Assembly: GCA_947381435.1 (NCBI GenBank)
Contig: CANCVE010000020.1
Coordinates: 1-49,001, forward strand
DNA from: Chitinophagaceae bacterium
Lineage (GTDB): Bacteria > Bacteroidota > Bacteroidia > Chitinophagales > Chitinophagaceae
Direction: 5' to 3'
Length of the DNA: 49,001 nt
Shown here: one piece after another, positions 32,998 through 42,107 of the stretch
Layout: every line of letters begins with the position of its first letter
Position numbering within the stretch: the stretch's first letter is position 1
Program-made: the position numbers and the translations under genes
The notes under the pieces: generated by a model
What the model was told of the DNA's origin: nothing
Databases searched by the model: none
Seen by the model: only the letters and a program-made list of their open reading frames with translations

Positions 32998-34506
32998 ATG
33001 AAATGGATTTTCTTTTTATTGACTATTCTACTCACCACTTCAAGGGTAAATAGCCAATTAATAACTTACTCAGAAACAAATGTGGATGATGTGAGAGACC
33101 TGAAATATGAGATAATTGGAAAATTGAATGGCAATATCCATATTTATAAAAACAATAATGACCATTATTCTATCACACTTTTTGATGCAGAAATGAAGGA
33201 GGTATCAACAGAGAAAATGACTTTTATGCCAAATAAAATTATTAATGAAACCTTTCTGCTTTTGTCTGATTCCTTTTTAATGTTTTACCAATACCAGAGG
33301 AAAGGAATTGTTTATTGTATGGCTGCTAAATTTGATAATACAGGTAAACCGGTAGGGAAGCCAATAGAATTGGATACTACTAATGTTTCATTCTTGGTAA
33401 ATAATAAAATTTATACCGTTATAAATAGTGATGATAAACAGAAGGTGATGGTTGTAAAGATAGCAAAACCAAATGATGACAATTCTGACCATGTAACAAC
33501 AACTTTGTACAATAGTCAGTTACAATTATTGAAAAGAAGCGAGATTTCGATATCCATGAAAGAACGGAATGCAAGTTTATCAGAATTTGTGGTTGATAAC
33601 GGTGGAGACCTAGCTTTTATAAAGTCGTCTGGCACGGGCAATAGCGAAATAGTAAACAAACTTACGCTAATAACAAAGCAAGCCCTTGAAGACAGTATAC
33701 ATTTGATAGACCCCAATTTGAAAAGTGTTTATCTGGATGACATCCATCTAAAAGTAGATAATTACAATAAGCATTACCTGATAACCTCTTTCTTCTCCAA
33801 ACAAAGAGCTGGGCATGTAGAAGGCTTTTATTTTTACTTATGGGACAAAACAACAAAAAAGGATATTCTGAATACAAACATTGTTTTTAATGATGAGTTT
33901 AGGGCGGATGCAAAGGATGAAAACGCAACAAAAGATGCTTTAGACGATTATTTTCTAAGAAATATAGTAGCAAAACGTGATGGAGGTTTTGTTTTAGCAG
34001 CCGAATCGTATTCTACTTCTACAACCAATAACAATCCTTTTAACAGGTGGGATAATTTTGGAACGCCCTATGCAGGATTCAACAACTATTCTGTTTATGG
34101 ATCAAGCGGTATGTACAATCCTTATTATCGCAATTATGGCAATGTAAATAGCTATTTTGCCTTAAATATCATCATGCTTTCGGTAGATGTTCATGGAAAA
34201 ATGGAGTGGAGTAACATCATTCATAAATCCCAACGCGATGAAAGCAGCGAGAATTACATTAGTTATGGTGTTTTAAATACAGGAGATAGGGTTCATTTTC
34301 TGTTTAATGCACAAACTAAAAGGGAATATTTATTGAACGACCAAAGCATTTCTCCCGACGGACAACTGGTTCGTAGTCCGGCTTTCAGGGGACTAAATGA
34401 AGCTTACGAATTCATGCCTCGCTTTGGAAAACAAACAGGCGGCAGACAAATTGTTTTGCCTTGCCAATATAGAAACTACATTTGCTTTGCAAAAATTGAT
34501 TACTAA
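32998..34506 (+). CDS. Secreted protein of unknown function
   Basis: ATG 32998 is preferred over the in-frame ATG 32962 because it gives a clean signal peptide (MKWIFFLLTILLTTSRVNSQ) and leaves the upstream hairpin untranslated. The mature protein of about 480 aa is beta-strand-rich with repeated 'hydrophobic-D/N-turn' patterns that suggest a beta-propeller-like or tandem-strand fold. An Asn/Tyr/Gly-rich stretch (SGMYNPYYRNYGN) lies near residue 375. I recognise no family. The membrane protein gene begins 15 bases after the stop, so the two are probably co-expressed. Confidence 0.75.
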   Translation: MKWIFFLLTILLTTSRVNSQLITYSETNVDDVRDLKYEIIGKLNGNIHIYKNNNDHYSITLFDAEMKEVSTEKMTFMPNKIINETFLLLSDSFLMFYQYQRKGIVYCMAAKFDNTGKPVGKPIELDTTNVSFLVNNKIYTVINSDDKQKVMVVKIAKPNDDNSDHVTTTLYNSQLQLLKRSEISISMKERNASLSEFVVDNGGDLAFIKSSGTGNSEIVNKLTLITKQALEDSIHLIDPNLKSVYLDDIHLKVDNYNKHYLITSFFSKQRAGHVEGFYFYLWDKTTKKDILNTNIVFNDEFRADAKDENATKDALDDYFLRNIVAKRDGGFVLAAESYSTSTTNNNPFNRWDNFGTPYAGFNNYSVYGSSGMYNPYYRNYGNVNSYFALNIIMLSVDVHGKMEWSNIIHKSQRDESSENYISYGVLNTGDRVHFLFNAQTKREYLLNDQSISPDGQLVRSPAFRGLNEAYEFMPRFGKQTGGRQIVLPCQYRNYICFAKIDY

Positions 34507-34521
34507 TCCCCAATCGTTATC

Positions 34522-35505
34522 GTGGTTTTTATATTTAAGAACAATTCTATAGGCAGCATAATCTTTCTGGTTCTCTTATGTTTTGCTGTGCATACACATT
34601 TGTTTATGCACCCAATTTCAAACATTACCACCGAGGATAGTGGTTTAATTTCATATTTATTCAGACGTTATTGCAATAATCCGCTTTACACTATTGCCGC
34701 TCCATTTGTTTATTTAGCCTTTATTTTAATTCAATCAATAAGACTAAATGTGCTATTGAACGATTTAAGAATGTATAATTCAAGCTCATTCACCGTTGCG
34801 ATGTCCTATGTACTTTTATCTGCCATACTTCCACAATGGGCATTTTTGTCAGTGGCAGTAGTTGCCAATTCATTAGTAATCTGGATTTTTATCTATCTAA
34901 GTAAACTCTACAATTCCCCTCAACCAAAAACAACACTCTTCAACACCGGCTTACTAGTTGGTTTAGCCTTTTTAAGTTACCACCCCACCATTATACTTAT
35001 TGCGGTTGCCTTTTTTGCCTTGGCTGTGGTTCGCCCGTTTGTTTTGAGCGAATGGTTTGTATTATTATTGGGAATACTGATGCCAGTTTACCTCATTCTT
35101 TCCTTTCTATACCTCACAGATAGAATGTATTTGTCATTAGAATTGATACCAAGATTAAAATTTAATATGCCTTTTAATCACACAGATATTTGGTTGTGGG
35201 TAAAATTCATAGGCATATTGTTGATGTTATTGATAGGTTTGCAATATTGGAGTACACAAAGTGGGCGCATGGTGATACAGATAAGAAAGAATTGGGGCGT
35301 AATGGTAGTAATGATTTTATTAACGCTCCCCATTCCATTTGTATTTAATAATGGTGGTCTCGATTCTGCTGTTTTGTGGATAGTGCCCTTATCTGCTTTT
35401 TTGGGTAATGCTTACACTTATCCCAAGAAGGCGCTTTTGCCTAATATATTGTTCTTTTTTTCAGTAGCATTAATCATTCATACAAACTGGTTGATGTGTA
35501 AATGA
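34522..35505 (+). CDS. DUF6427-like multi-pass membrane protein
   Basis: The 327-aa protein has about ten membrane helices and few charged residues. The pattern (short N-terminal helix, IRLNVLLNDLRMYNSSS loop, pairs of helices with FLSYHPTIIL and AVVRPFVLSEWF) resembles the Bacteroidota family DUF6427, whose function is not known to me. The first codon is GTG. No later ATG would keep the first helix intact. It follows the secreted protein by 15 bases and is followed by a long hairpin before purQ. Confidence 0.7.
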   Translation: MVFIFKNNSIGSIIFLVLLCFAVHTHLFMHPISNITTEDSGLISYLFRRYCNNPLYTIAAPFVYLAFILIQSIRLNVLLNDLRMYNSSSFTVAMSYVLLSAILPQWAFLSVAVVANSLVIWIFIYLSKLYNSPQPKTTLFNTGLLVGLAFLSYHPTIILIAVAFFALAVVRPFVLSEWFVLLLGILMPVYLILSFLYLTDRMYLSLELIPRLKFNMPFNHTDIWLWVKFIGILLMLLIGLQYWSTQSGRMVIQIRKNWGVMVVMILLTLPIPFVFNNGGLDSAVLWIVPLSAFLGNAYTYPKKALLPNILFFFSVALIIHTNWLMCK

Positions 35506-35511
35506 GTTATT

Positions 35512-35590
35512 AGATAGCAGATATGAGATAGTAATTATTAGATTAAATAACACAAATAATAACTACTATCTCTTATCTAATATCTAAATA
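35512..35590. repeat. Imperfect hairpin between membrane protein and purQ
   Basis: TTAGATAGCAGATATGAGAT-type left arm (35514-35545) pairs with ATCTCTTATCTAATATCTAA-type right arm (35560-35589). Arms are internally repetitive (AGATA words). It may work as a terminator-like or protective structure after 35505. Confidence 0.75.
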
Positions 35591-35621
35591 ATTCTCCTTA
35601 ACTTTTTAAAAAATATTTATT

Positions 35622-36281
35622 ATGAAATTTGGTGTTGTTGTTTTTCCGGGTTCTAATTGTGATAGGGACATGTTCGATTCCCTTCAAAAAGATTTAGGTA
35701 AAGAAGTGGTGATGCTTTGGCACAAGGATGAAGATTTAAGCATGTTTACTACCGATGATTGTATAGTGTTGCCAGGCGGATTTAGCTACGGCGATTACCT
35801 ACGTTGTGGTGCTATTGCACGTTTTAGTCCGATGATGAAAAGTGTAATAGATTTTGCAAATAGAGGCGGGAAAGTATTGGGTGTGTGTAATGGCTTCCAG
35901 ATTTTATGCGAGAGTGGTTTATTACCTGGTGCTTTATTGCAGAACGATAACCGCCAATTTATCTGTAAGAATGTGTATTTAAAGACAGAAACATCTGGTG
36001 CCTTAAAGATTCCTATTGCGCATGGCGAAGGAAGATATTTTGCTGATGATAACCTTTTGAACGAATTAGAAGCAAATAATCAAGTGCTTTTTAGGTATTG
36101 TAATGAGGAGGGAGAATTAAATGGTGAAGGAAATCCGAATGGTGCTGTAAGGAATATTGCGGGCATACGTAATAAAGCTGGCAACGTATTTGGAATGATG
36201 CCCCACCCAGAAAGAGCTACCAATAAATTATTGGGCAACATTGATGGACTGGAAGTGTTTAATATTTTAGGATTGAATTAA
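35622..36281 (+). CDS. purQ: Phosphoribosylformylglycinamidine synthase, glutaminase subunit
   Basis: The 219-aa class I glutamine amidotransferase supplies ammonia to PurL in purine synthesis. It has [16 protein letters not shown] (52-67), nucleophile C89 in GVCNGFQIL, and the His-Glu pair in the C-terminal MPHPERA. It is the small stand-alone form that works with small PurL and PurS; neither gene is nearby. The next gene starts six bases after the stop, but the two have no obvious functional link. Confidence 0.96.
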   Translation: MKFGVVVFPGSNCDRDMFDSLQKDLGKEVVMLWHKDEDLSMFTTDDCIVLPGGFSYGDYLRCGAIARFSPMMKSVIDFANRGGKVLGVCNGFQILCESGLLPGALLQNDNRQFICKNVYLKTETSGALKIPIAHGEGRYFADDNLLNELEANNQVLFRYCNEEGELNGEGNPNGAVRNIAGIRNKAGNVFGMMPHPERATNKLLGNIDGLEVFNILGLN

Positions 36282-36287
36282 AAGATT

Positions 36288-36737
36288 ATGAAGAAGTTAT
36301 TATTGGTTTTATTTGTTTTAGGCTTTGCTGCAATGGTTAATGCGCAGATAAAGAACCCTGTAGAATGGAAATATGAAGCCAAGAAAAAGGGCGATGGTTA
36401 CGAGGTAGTTATTACGGCAAACGTAAAGAAACCATGGCATATCTATTCTCAAAATACAGGCAAAAGTGGCCCTGTTCCTACCTCCTTTACTTTTAACAAG
36501 AACCCATTAATAACCTTAGTGGGCAATGTGGAAGAAGTAGGAAAGCTAGAGAAAGTGTACGACATTGCCTTTAAAACGGATGTGTTGTTTTACTCTAACA
36601 GCGTTAAGTTTACCCAACAAATTAAGGTAAAAGTAGGCGTTAAAACGAATCTTTCCGGTACGGTAGAATACATGGTTTGTAATGACGAACAATGTCTGCC
36701 CCCAACCAAGAAACCATTCACAATTATGATTAATTGA
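36288..36737 (+). CDS. Stand-alone DsbD N-terminal-type domain with redox cysteine pair
   Basis: The 149-aa protein has a signal peptide (to about A19-Q20) and one immunoglobulin-like DsbD-alpha domain. C131 and C136 in YMVCNDEQCLPP are at the place of the C103/C109 pair of E. coli DsbD-alpha. It should accept electrons in the periplasm from the DsbD membrane domain and pass them to substrate proteins. The next gene is dsbD, 101 bases further on, whose own N-terminal domain lacks the cysteines, so this protein may replace it. The neighbourhood makes the pair functionally convincing. Confidence 0.87.
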   Translation: MKKLLLVLFVLGFAAMVNAQIKNPVEWKYEAKKKGDGYEVVITANVKKPWHIYSQNTGKSGPVPTSFTFNKNPLITLVGNVEEVGKLEKVYDIAFKTDVLFYSNSVKFTQQIKVKVGVKTNLSGTVEYMVCNDEQCLPPTKKPFTIMIN

Positions 36738-36779
36738 TTAGAATGAAAAGTTCGGACAAGGTGAAATGATACTCAATTT

Positions 36780-36836
36780 AAACTCTCCACTTTAAACTTT
36801 CGGCTTTCGACTTTCCACTCACGACTTACAACTTTT
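36780..36836. repeat. Short-word repeat before dsbD
   Basis: ACTTTCGGCTTTCGACTTTCC words of the same kind as 11200-11252, ending directly at the dsbD ATG (36839). Part of the dispersed low-complexity family. Confidence 0.6.
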
Positions 36837-36838
36837 TT

Positions 36839-38803
36839 ATGAAGAGATTATTGCAGTTGGCATTCGCTTTCTTACTTATTTCACAATCTAATAAGGTTGC
36901 CGCACAAAATCCATCTTCCATTCAGTTTAGCTTTAAGGCTATTCCAGTTAATGATTCCCTTCAATCATTACTGGTATCGGCGAAAGTGCCAAAAGGAATG
37001 CAATTGTTTTCCGCTAAAAAGGACAATGATTCTGATGCGTTTGTCTCTTCTTTAAAGCTTGATACTTACACTTCAGCGGCTCATGCTTCGGATATTGTTA
37101 CCGAGAAAGGTTCTTTGCAATTAATTAAACAAGCAGACGGTAGCAATTATAAATTATATTCCGATTCTGTTCAGTTTGCCTTCCAGTTGCACATTCACAC
37201 AGATAGTAGTATCACATTGAAAGGTTCTTTCGTATGGTTGGGTAAAAAAGGGGAGGAGTTTCCTTCGGGAGAAGAAAAATTCTCTATAGAAATCTCACCT
37301 AATAATACAACAGCTATTAATGGTGGAGTGGCAAAAGAAACTACACGCCCACTCTGGAAAACCTTCCTCTTGGCCATGCTTGCAGGTTTATTAGCCATCA
37401 TCACCCCTTGCGTATTCCCGTTGATACCCGTTACAGTTAGTTTCTTCCTAAAACGTAGTGGTTCACGTCAGGCAGGGCTTCGCAATGCCGTTATTTATTC
37501 GTTGTCAATCATCAGCATCTATACCATCCCAACATTATTGCTAACACTCATTTTTGGCAACAATATTCTCTACACCATTTCAACTTCTGTTATAACCAAC
37601 CTGTTATTCTTCGTTATCTTTCTAGTTTTTGCCATCTCTTTCTTTGGTGCGTTCGAACTTACATTGCCTAATAGTTGGGCAAACAAAGCCGACGAACAAG
37701 CTGGCAAAGGGGGTATAGCGGGTATCTTTTTCATGGCATTAACGTTGGCAATTGTTTCTTTTTCTTGCACAGGTCCCATCGTGGGTACGTTGTTGGCGCA
37801 AACAAGCATGCAAGGGGTTAGCATTGCGCCCATCATCGGTATGCTTGGGTTTGGCATCGGGTTGGCAATGCCTTTTTCCCTATTTGCTTTCTTTCCTTCC
37901 ATGCTCCATTCGCTTCCCAAAAGTGGGGGATGGCTCAACGCTGTCAAGATTTCTTTTGGCTTTATAGAGTTGGCTTTGGCAATGAAATTCTTATCAAGTG
38001 TAGATCTTGTTTACCATTGGCATCTATTGGATAGGGATGTGTTCCTCGTTATTTGGATAGTTATTTTCTCCATGTTGGGCTATTATTTATTGGGCAAACT
38101 AAAGTTCTCGCACGATAGTGTGCTTCAGTTTATCAGTGTTCCCCGTTTGTTTTTTGCCATTGCATCCTTCTGTTTTGCCCTGTACATGGTTCCAGGGCTT
38201 TGGGGTGCGCCGCTAAAGGCTTTGAGTGGCGTTATTCCCCCTACTACCACGCAGGATTTTAATTTGGATAATCTTCAATATAGCATCGGTAATTCTTCGC
38301 CTATTTCCTCAAATAAAGGAAATTCTATCGCTCCCAAAAAGTATATAGATAAGCTGAGTGTGCCTTTTGGATTGACTGCTTATTTTGATTTGGAGGAAGG
38401 GATGGCTGCCGCAAAAGCGTTGAATAAACCAGTGATGCTAGACTTTACAGCACATACTTGTAACAATTGCCGAAAGATGGAAGGGCAGGTTTGGAAAGAT
38501 GAGGCTGTTTTAAAGAGAATTAAGGAGAACTTTGTCTTGATTAGTTTATTTGCAGATGAGTATGCGGATTTGCCTGTTGCTGAGCAATACACAAATGCTC
38601 AAGGAGAAAAAATAACCACACTGGGCGATAGAAATAAGGATTATGAAATAACCAAGTTTGGAGCAAACATATTGCCCCTGTATATGTTTTTAGATTTAAA
38701 AGGCAACCCATTAAGCGAAACAAGATACGGCTTCGATGCGGATATACCTAAGTTTATTGCCCACCTAGATAAGGTAAAGAAAGCCTTTGAAGATGGTAAG
38801 TAA
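36839..38803 (+). CDS. dsbD: Thiol:disulfide interchange protein DsbD with cysteine-free N-domain
   Basis: The 654-aa protein has a signal peptide, an N-terminal DsbD-alpha-like domain (25-155), eight membrane helices of the DsbD-beta/CcdA type (about 175-455) and a C-terminal thioredoxin domain (505-654). The membrane cysteines are C191 (TPCVFP) and C310 (FSCTGP). The thioredoxin pair is C541/C544 in HTCNNCRKM. The first 190 residues contain no cysteine: the position of CNDEQC in the neighbour reads LGKKGEEFPSGEE. It moves electrons from cytoplasmic thioredoxin to the periplasm. The missing alpha-domain pair is probably supplied by the upstream 149-aa protein. Confidence 0.93.
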   Translation: MKRLLQLAFAFLLISQSNKVAAQNPSSIQFSFKAIPVNDSLQSLLVSAKVPKGMQLFSAKKDNDSDAFVSSLKLDTYTSAAHASDIVTEKGSLQLIKQADGSNYKLYSDSVQFAFQLHIHTDSSITLKGSFVWLGKKGEEFPSGEEKFSIEISPNNTTAINGGVAKETTRPLWKTFLLAMLAGLLAIITPCVFPLIPVTVSFFLKRSGSRQAGLRNAVIYSLSIISIYTIPTLLLTLIFGNNILYTISTSVITNLLFFVIFLVFAISFFGAFELTLPNSWANKADEQAGKGGIAGIFFMALTLAIVSFSCTGPIVGTLLAQTSMQGVSIAPIIGMLGFGIGLAMPFSLFAFFPSMLHSLPKSGGWLNAVKISFGFIELALAMKFLSSVDLVYHWHLLDRDVFLVIWIVIFSMLGYYLLGKLKFSHDSVLQFISVPRLFFAIASFCFALYMVPGLWGAPLKALSGVIPPTTTQDFNLDNLQYSIGNSSPISSNKGNSIAPKKYIDKLSVPFGLTAYFDLEEGMAAAKALNKPVMLDFTAHTCNNCRKMEGQVWKDEAVLKRIKENFVLISLFADEYADLPVAEQYTNAQGEKITTLGDRNKDYEITKFGANILPLYMFLDLKGNPLSETRYGFDADIPKFIAHLDKVKKAFEDGK

Positions 38804-38910
38804 TGCTTCTTTTCAACTGATAAACAACTTTCTTATTCACCCTCTATCTTTCTGTATAATGGTTTATTAAAATTGTATTAAGCCATAATAATGATAAATT
38901 AGAAATAGAG

Positions 38911-39125
38911 AAAACCTTTTATGCCAATAACATTCCGTTTATAGCTTAAAAGGTTTCTTTTATGCCTTAAAAATATCGTTAATGCCTTTTTAGGAACCTT
39001 TTTTGGCAAAAACGATATGTTTTAGAGCTTCCAAAAACATTTTTTGAATAAAACATACCGTTTTCCATTTAAGATAAACCTTTTATGACAATAACATACC
39101 GTTTATAGCATAAAAGTTTTTTTTT
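38911..39125. repeat. Degenerate array of ~41 bp period with inverted words
   Basis: ACCTTTTATGCCAATAACAT at 38914 recurs as ACCTTTTATGACAATAACAT at 39078, 164 bases later, with weaker units between (TTTTATGCC at 38958, AATGCCTTTT at 38981). This is close to four periods of 41. AAAAGG and CCTTTT words occur in both orientations. The flanks 38804-38910 and 39126-39530 show nothing else. Confidence 0.65.
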
Positions 39126-39530
39126 AAGCTTATCCGATGATGATTAATGAAAATTAGAAGCAAGACAATATTTATTGTCTTAAACACTTTATTTTTCTCA
39201 CTATTCTCCACGACTTTTTAATGCATCTTTTACATACAATATCAGATGTAAATGAGATTTGATGCGTGATTTCTAAACTTTTTTGAACGTTGCCAAATCT
39301 AAAGTACAAACAAATATTAACCGAACATTTACCTATATCTGAAAAGGTTTAATAAATCTAAAATTAGTAAAGCAAATGCTCCAACTTTAAATAGTATATT
39401 GTGTAGTAAATTGAAATATGACAAGTTGAAATTTGGCGCTTTGTAAACCTTCAACTTGTTTTTGTTTATAATTTCAAACTTTTCTAGCTTATTTTATTTA
39501 AAGAGCTGGTATTATAAAGAATTATTCCCT

Positions 39531-39538
39531 TATTTTTG
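39531..39538 (+). promoter_or_regulatory. -7 promoter box of tRNA-His
   Basis: TATTTTTG is an exact match to the Bacteroidota TAnnTTTG box and ends 15 bases before the tRNA. Transcription would start about 39545. Confidence 0.65.
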
Positions 39539-39553
39539 CAGCCCAAAATGAAT

Positions 39554-39628
39554 GGAGGGTGTAGCTCAGTAGGTTAGAGCGACAGTTTGTGGCACTGTAG
39601 GTCGTGGGTTCGAGACCCATCATTCTCC
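39554..39628 (+). tRNA. tRNA-His (anticodon GTG)
   Basis: A full cloverleaf can be drawn. The acceptor stem is GAGGGTG with CATTCTC; the anticodon loop TTGTGGC has GTG at 39589-39591; the T arm is GTGGG-TTCGAGA-CCCAT. The histidine-specific extra G(-1) is encoded (39554) opposite C73 (39628). CCA is not encoded. Confidence 0.97.
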
Positions 39629-39641
39629 CTCAATATTAATT

Positions 39642-39674
39642 AGCCTTGACAGAAATGTCAAGGCTTTAATTTTT
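39642..39674 (+). terminator. Terminator after tRNA-His
   Basis: A perfect 10-bp stem AGCCTTGACA / TGTCAAGGCT with GAAA tetraloop, followed by a T-rich tail. The DUF445 gene begins 12 bases later. Confidence 0.9.
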
Positions 39675-39685
39675 AACCCAACGCT

Positions 39686-40291
39686 GTGAATTATTTAATT
39701 TACCTTATTCCACTATTTGCTGCTTTTATTGGGTGGTTTATTAGTTGGGGAATTATAAAAATATTATTTCAACCTATCAAGCCTACTGCTATCTTAGGTT
39801 TTAAGCTACAGGGTATCTTACCTAAATACCAAAAGTTCATCGCAACTCAATTGGCAACAATCATTAGTAAAGAAGTTGTCTCTCTTAGGGATATAAGTTC
39901 TAAGATTTCTTCTCCATCAAGTATTGAAAAGATAATTCCTTTTGTAGATGAAAAAGTGGATCATTTTCTTCGCGTTAAGCTTGCAGAGAAAATGCCGATG
40001 ATTAGCATGTTTATAGGCGATGCCACATTGGCTGAATTAAAGTTTGTTTTCATGGAAGAATTGCAAATACTTTTTCCCGAATTGATGCTACACTACACGA
40101 GTGGGATGATTGCGGAGTACAATGTAGAAACGGTTATTGAAACGAAAATACTTAATATAAATCCTGTCGAAGTAGCGCAAACATTTAAACTCTTATTTGC
40201 TACACCACTCAATAACTTTATTAAGACTAGTACCCTGTTTGGCTTCATCATTGGGGTTTTCCAATTGCTTTTAGTGATACTTGCCCGCTAA
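39686..40291 (+). CDS. DUF445 family membrane protein
   Basis: The 201-aa protein begins at GTG. It has an N-terminal membrane helix ending in GWFISWGIIKILFQPIKP, then GFKLQGILPKYQKFIA, which are the typical DUF445 opening motifs. A helical middle and a C-terminal membrane helix (about 180-200) complete it. It is shorter than the 380-440-aa members because it has only one copy of the central helical region. Function is unknown to me; the protein should sit in the inner membrane with its body in the cytoplasm. The ATG-less start lies immediately after the tRNA terminator. Confidence 0.82.
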   Translation: MNYLIYLIPLFAAFIGWFISWGIIKILFQPIKPTAILGFKLQGILPKYQKFIATQLATIISKEVVSLRDISSKISSPSSIEKIIPFVDEKVDHFLRVKLAEKMPMISMFIGDATLAELKFVFMEELQILFPELMLHYTSGMIAEYNVETVIETKILNINPVEVAQTFKLLFATPLNNFIKTSTLFGFIIGVFQLLLVILAR

Positions 40292-40678
40292 TTTCTTACA
40301 CTTTTGTTTTTCAATGATATTTTGGCTGATAGATTCGTTTTTATCTATACAAACGCTCAGGTTTTCTTTAGGAACTAGTTTTTTAGTTTAATTTAAAATA
40401 GCCCTAAAATAAAAAGGGTCACTCTGTAGAAACAGACTGACCTCTAACGATTGCTTGCCATATGAAAAAAGTTCGAAATTTTCACTTATTTGCTATCCTT
40501 TGATAACAGTACAAAAGTAATTGTGTATTTGACAATTATTAATACATATTCTGAAGAACTATATGGTCTCTAAATGTACTTTTATTTTTAAAACTCTTTA
40601 CAGCAAAGGATTGTATGATTTTTTGTTTATTATTTCCAAGCTATTATTTTATATAAATATTTATAGCTTAATCATACT
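40292..40678. other. Intergenic region after the DUF445 gene
   Basis: It contains a modest hairpin (GGTCACTCTG at about 40417 with CAGACTGACC at about 40433) without a T-run, possibly the end of the DUF445 transcript. Otherwise AT-rich with no gene. Confidence 0.5.
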
Positions 40679-40742
40679 AAATGGGTTCTATTACTAATAA
40701 ATTGTATTTACATTCAATCATTATTAGCAATAGAACCCATTT
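40679..40742 (-). terminator. Terminator of the DinB-like gene
   Basis: AAATGGGTTCTATT (40679-40692) pairs perfectly with AATAGAACCCATTT (40729-40742), 18 bases beyond the stop of the minus-strand gene. The loop is long (36 bases) but partly self-paired (ACTAATAA/TTATTAG). Confidence 0.75.
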
Positions 40743-40760
40743 TATTTAAAACAATTCTAT

Positions 40761-41261
40761 CTAAAATTTATCATCAGCCGTAGGACCATAAATGGCCGGA
40801 ACTTTATTTCCAGTAGCACGTAAATAAACAACCAATTCTCCACGATGATGATACAAATGATTCATTAAGAATGAACGAACCACTTGTATTCTGGGCATTG
40901 GCGGAAATATAGGGTCTGTACCGCCTGCAACCATTTTCCATTCTGTAAACATACTTTCATCAGTTGCAGCTTCTAGGCAATCTTTAGCTGCAAGTACGTT
41001 TTCTTCAAACTTCGCCACAATATTAGCTGCTTTAGAAATGTCGCCTTTATCGTATTTGTAGGCGGCCATATCCATTACATCTTGCTGTAAAGTAGGCTTA
41101 TACCAGTTAAATACTTCGGCAATATGCGATGCCAATTGAGCCGTAGTCCAGTTCTTCTCCGAAGGTTTCCATTCTAATGCACTATCCGGAATGGCATTCA
41201 ATAATTTGCGGGTGTTCTCTACTTCAAAGTAAAACTCCCCTAAAAGTGATTGTACTAACAT
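40761..41261 (-). CDS. DinB-like four-helix metalloprotein
   Basis: The 166-aa cytoplasmic protein has the DinB/YfiT metal triad: H46 in LASHIAE, H135 and H139 in NHLYHHRGEL. WTTAQLASHIAEVFNW and the C-terminal HLYHHRGELVVYLR are typical. DinB-fold proteins include bacillithiol- or mycothiol-dependent transferases and many of unknown activity. No redox-thiol gene is near. It is monocistronic with its own terminator. Confidence 0.85.
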   Translation of the reverse strand: MLVQSLLGEFYFEVENTRKLLNAIPDSALEWKPSEKNWTTAQLASHIAEVFNWYKPTLQQDVMDMAAYKYDKGDISKAANIVAKFEENVLAAKDCLEAATDESMFTEWKMVAGGTDPIFPPMPRIQVVRSFLMNHLYHHRGELVVYLRATGNKVPAIYGPTADDKF

Positions 41262-41448
41262 AACAATGGTGGTTATTAATTTGTGATTAACAATTAGTGT
41301 AAACTGATTAAATGTTTACACAGCAAATCTATTACTATTCATTATTAGTTGCAAAAAATATGAACTCATCAATTAAGTTTAAAAAAAAATGTGGACGCTA
41401 TAATTAGCAGATATTAGTGATTGGCGTTGACTTGCAAGGGGAGATTTT

Positions 41449-41491
41449 AGCGTATTCCAGTTATAAACTGGTTCGACTGGTACGCGCAAGT
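41449..41491. repeat. 43-bp dispersed element, copy 2
   Basis: Pairs with 1906-1948 (34 of 43 identical). It contains the perfect small hairpin CCAGTTATAAACTGG. Confidence 0.6.
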
Positions 41492-41622
41492 CATCCTTCG
41501 GAAGAATTGTGAGACATGAATATTAGCATTTAACGCTGATTGCTCATACTATTTTGGCACTTTTAAGGCATTTGATAGTAGTGTTTTTCTAACAAATCTT
41601 ACTCAATTTCCTGTGAGTACTA

Positions 41623-41874
41623 CTCTTTAGTCAATTAGTCTTACTCTTGAGTCTATGAGTCGTACTCTTTAGTCAATTAGTCTTACTCTTGTGTCTGTGA
41701 GCCTTACTCTTTAGTCAATTAGTCTTACTCTTGTGTCTGTAAGTCTTACTCTTTAGTCAATTAGTGCTACTCTTGTGTCTGTAAGTCTTACTCTTTAGTC
41801 AATTAGCGTTACTCTTGTGTCTGTGATTCTTTCTCTTTAGTAGTTTAGTGCTTCTCTTTAGAGAATTGGTTTTT
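41623..41874 (+). repeat. 21-bp phased array, 12 units
   Basis: CTCTT lies in exact 21-bp register at 41623, 41644, 41665, 41686, 41707, 41728, 41749, 41770, 41791, 41812, 41833 and 41854. The constant part is CTCTTTAGTC or CTCTTGTGTC/CTCTTGAGTC and alternates. The 11-base rest alternates between AATTAGTCTTA and TGTAAGTCTTA types. Same unit count as the array at 22354-22605. Confidence 0.95.
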
Positions 41875-42107
41875 TGATGAGGATTGAGCATTATTTATTT
41901 ACTTTAGGATGGATAAAATACTCTTATTTTACTTTACAACTACCGCAAGTAATTAATGGTCGAAAAACCCTCTTAGGGGTGTTGACCAAACCACAATTAT
42001 TTACCGCAGCACCCCGACACGCAAATCTGACAGGTCTTTGAGACCTGTCAGATTTTACAACGCCAACAATAATATGATTATCCCAATGTTTTATTCAGTT
42101 AATACAA

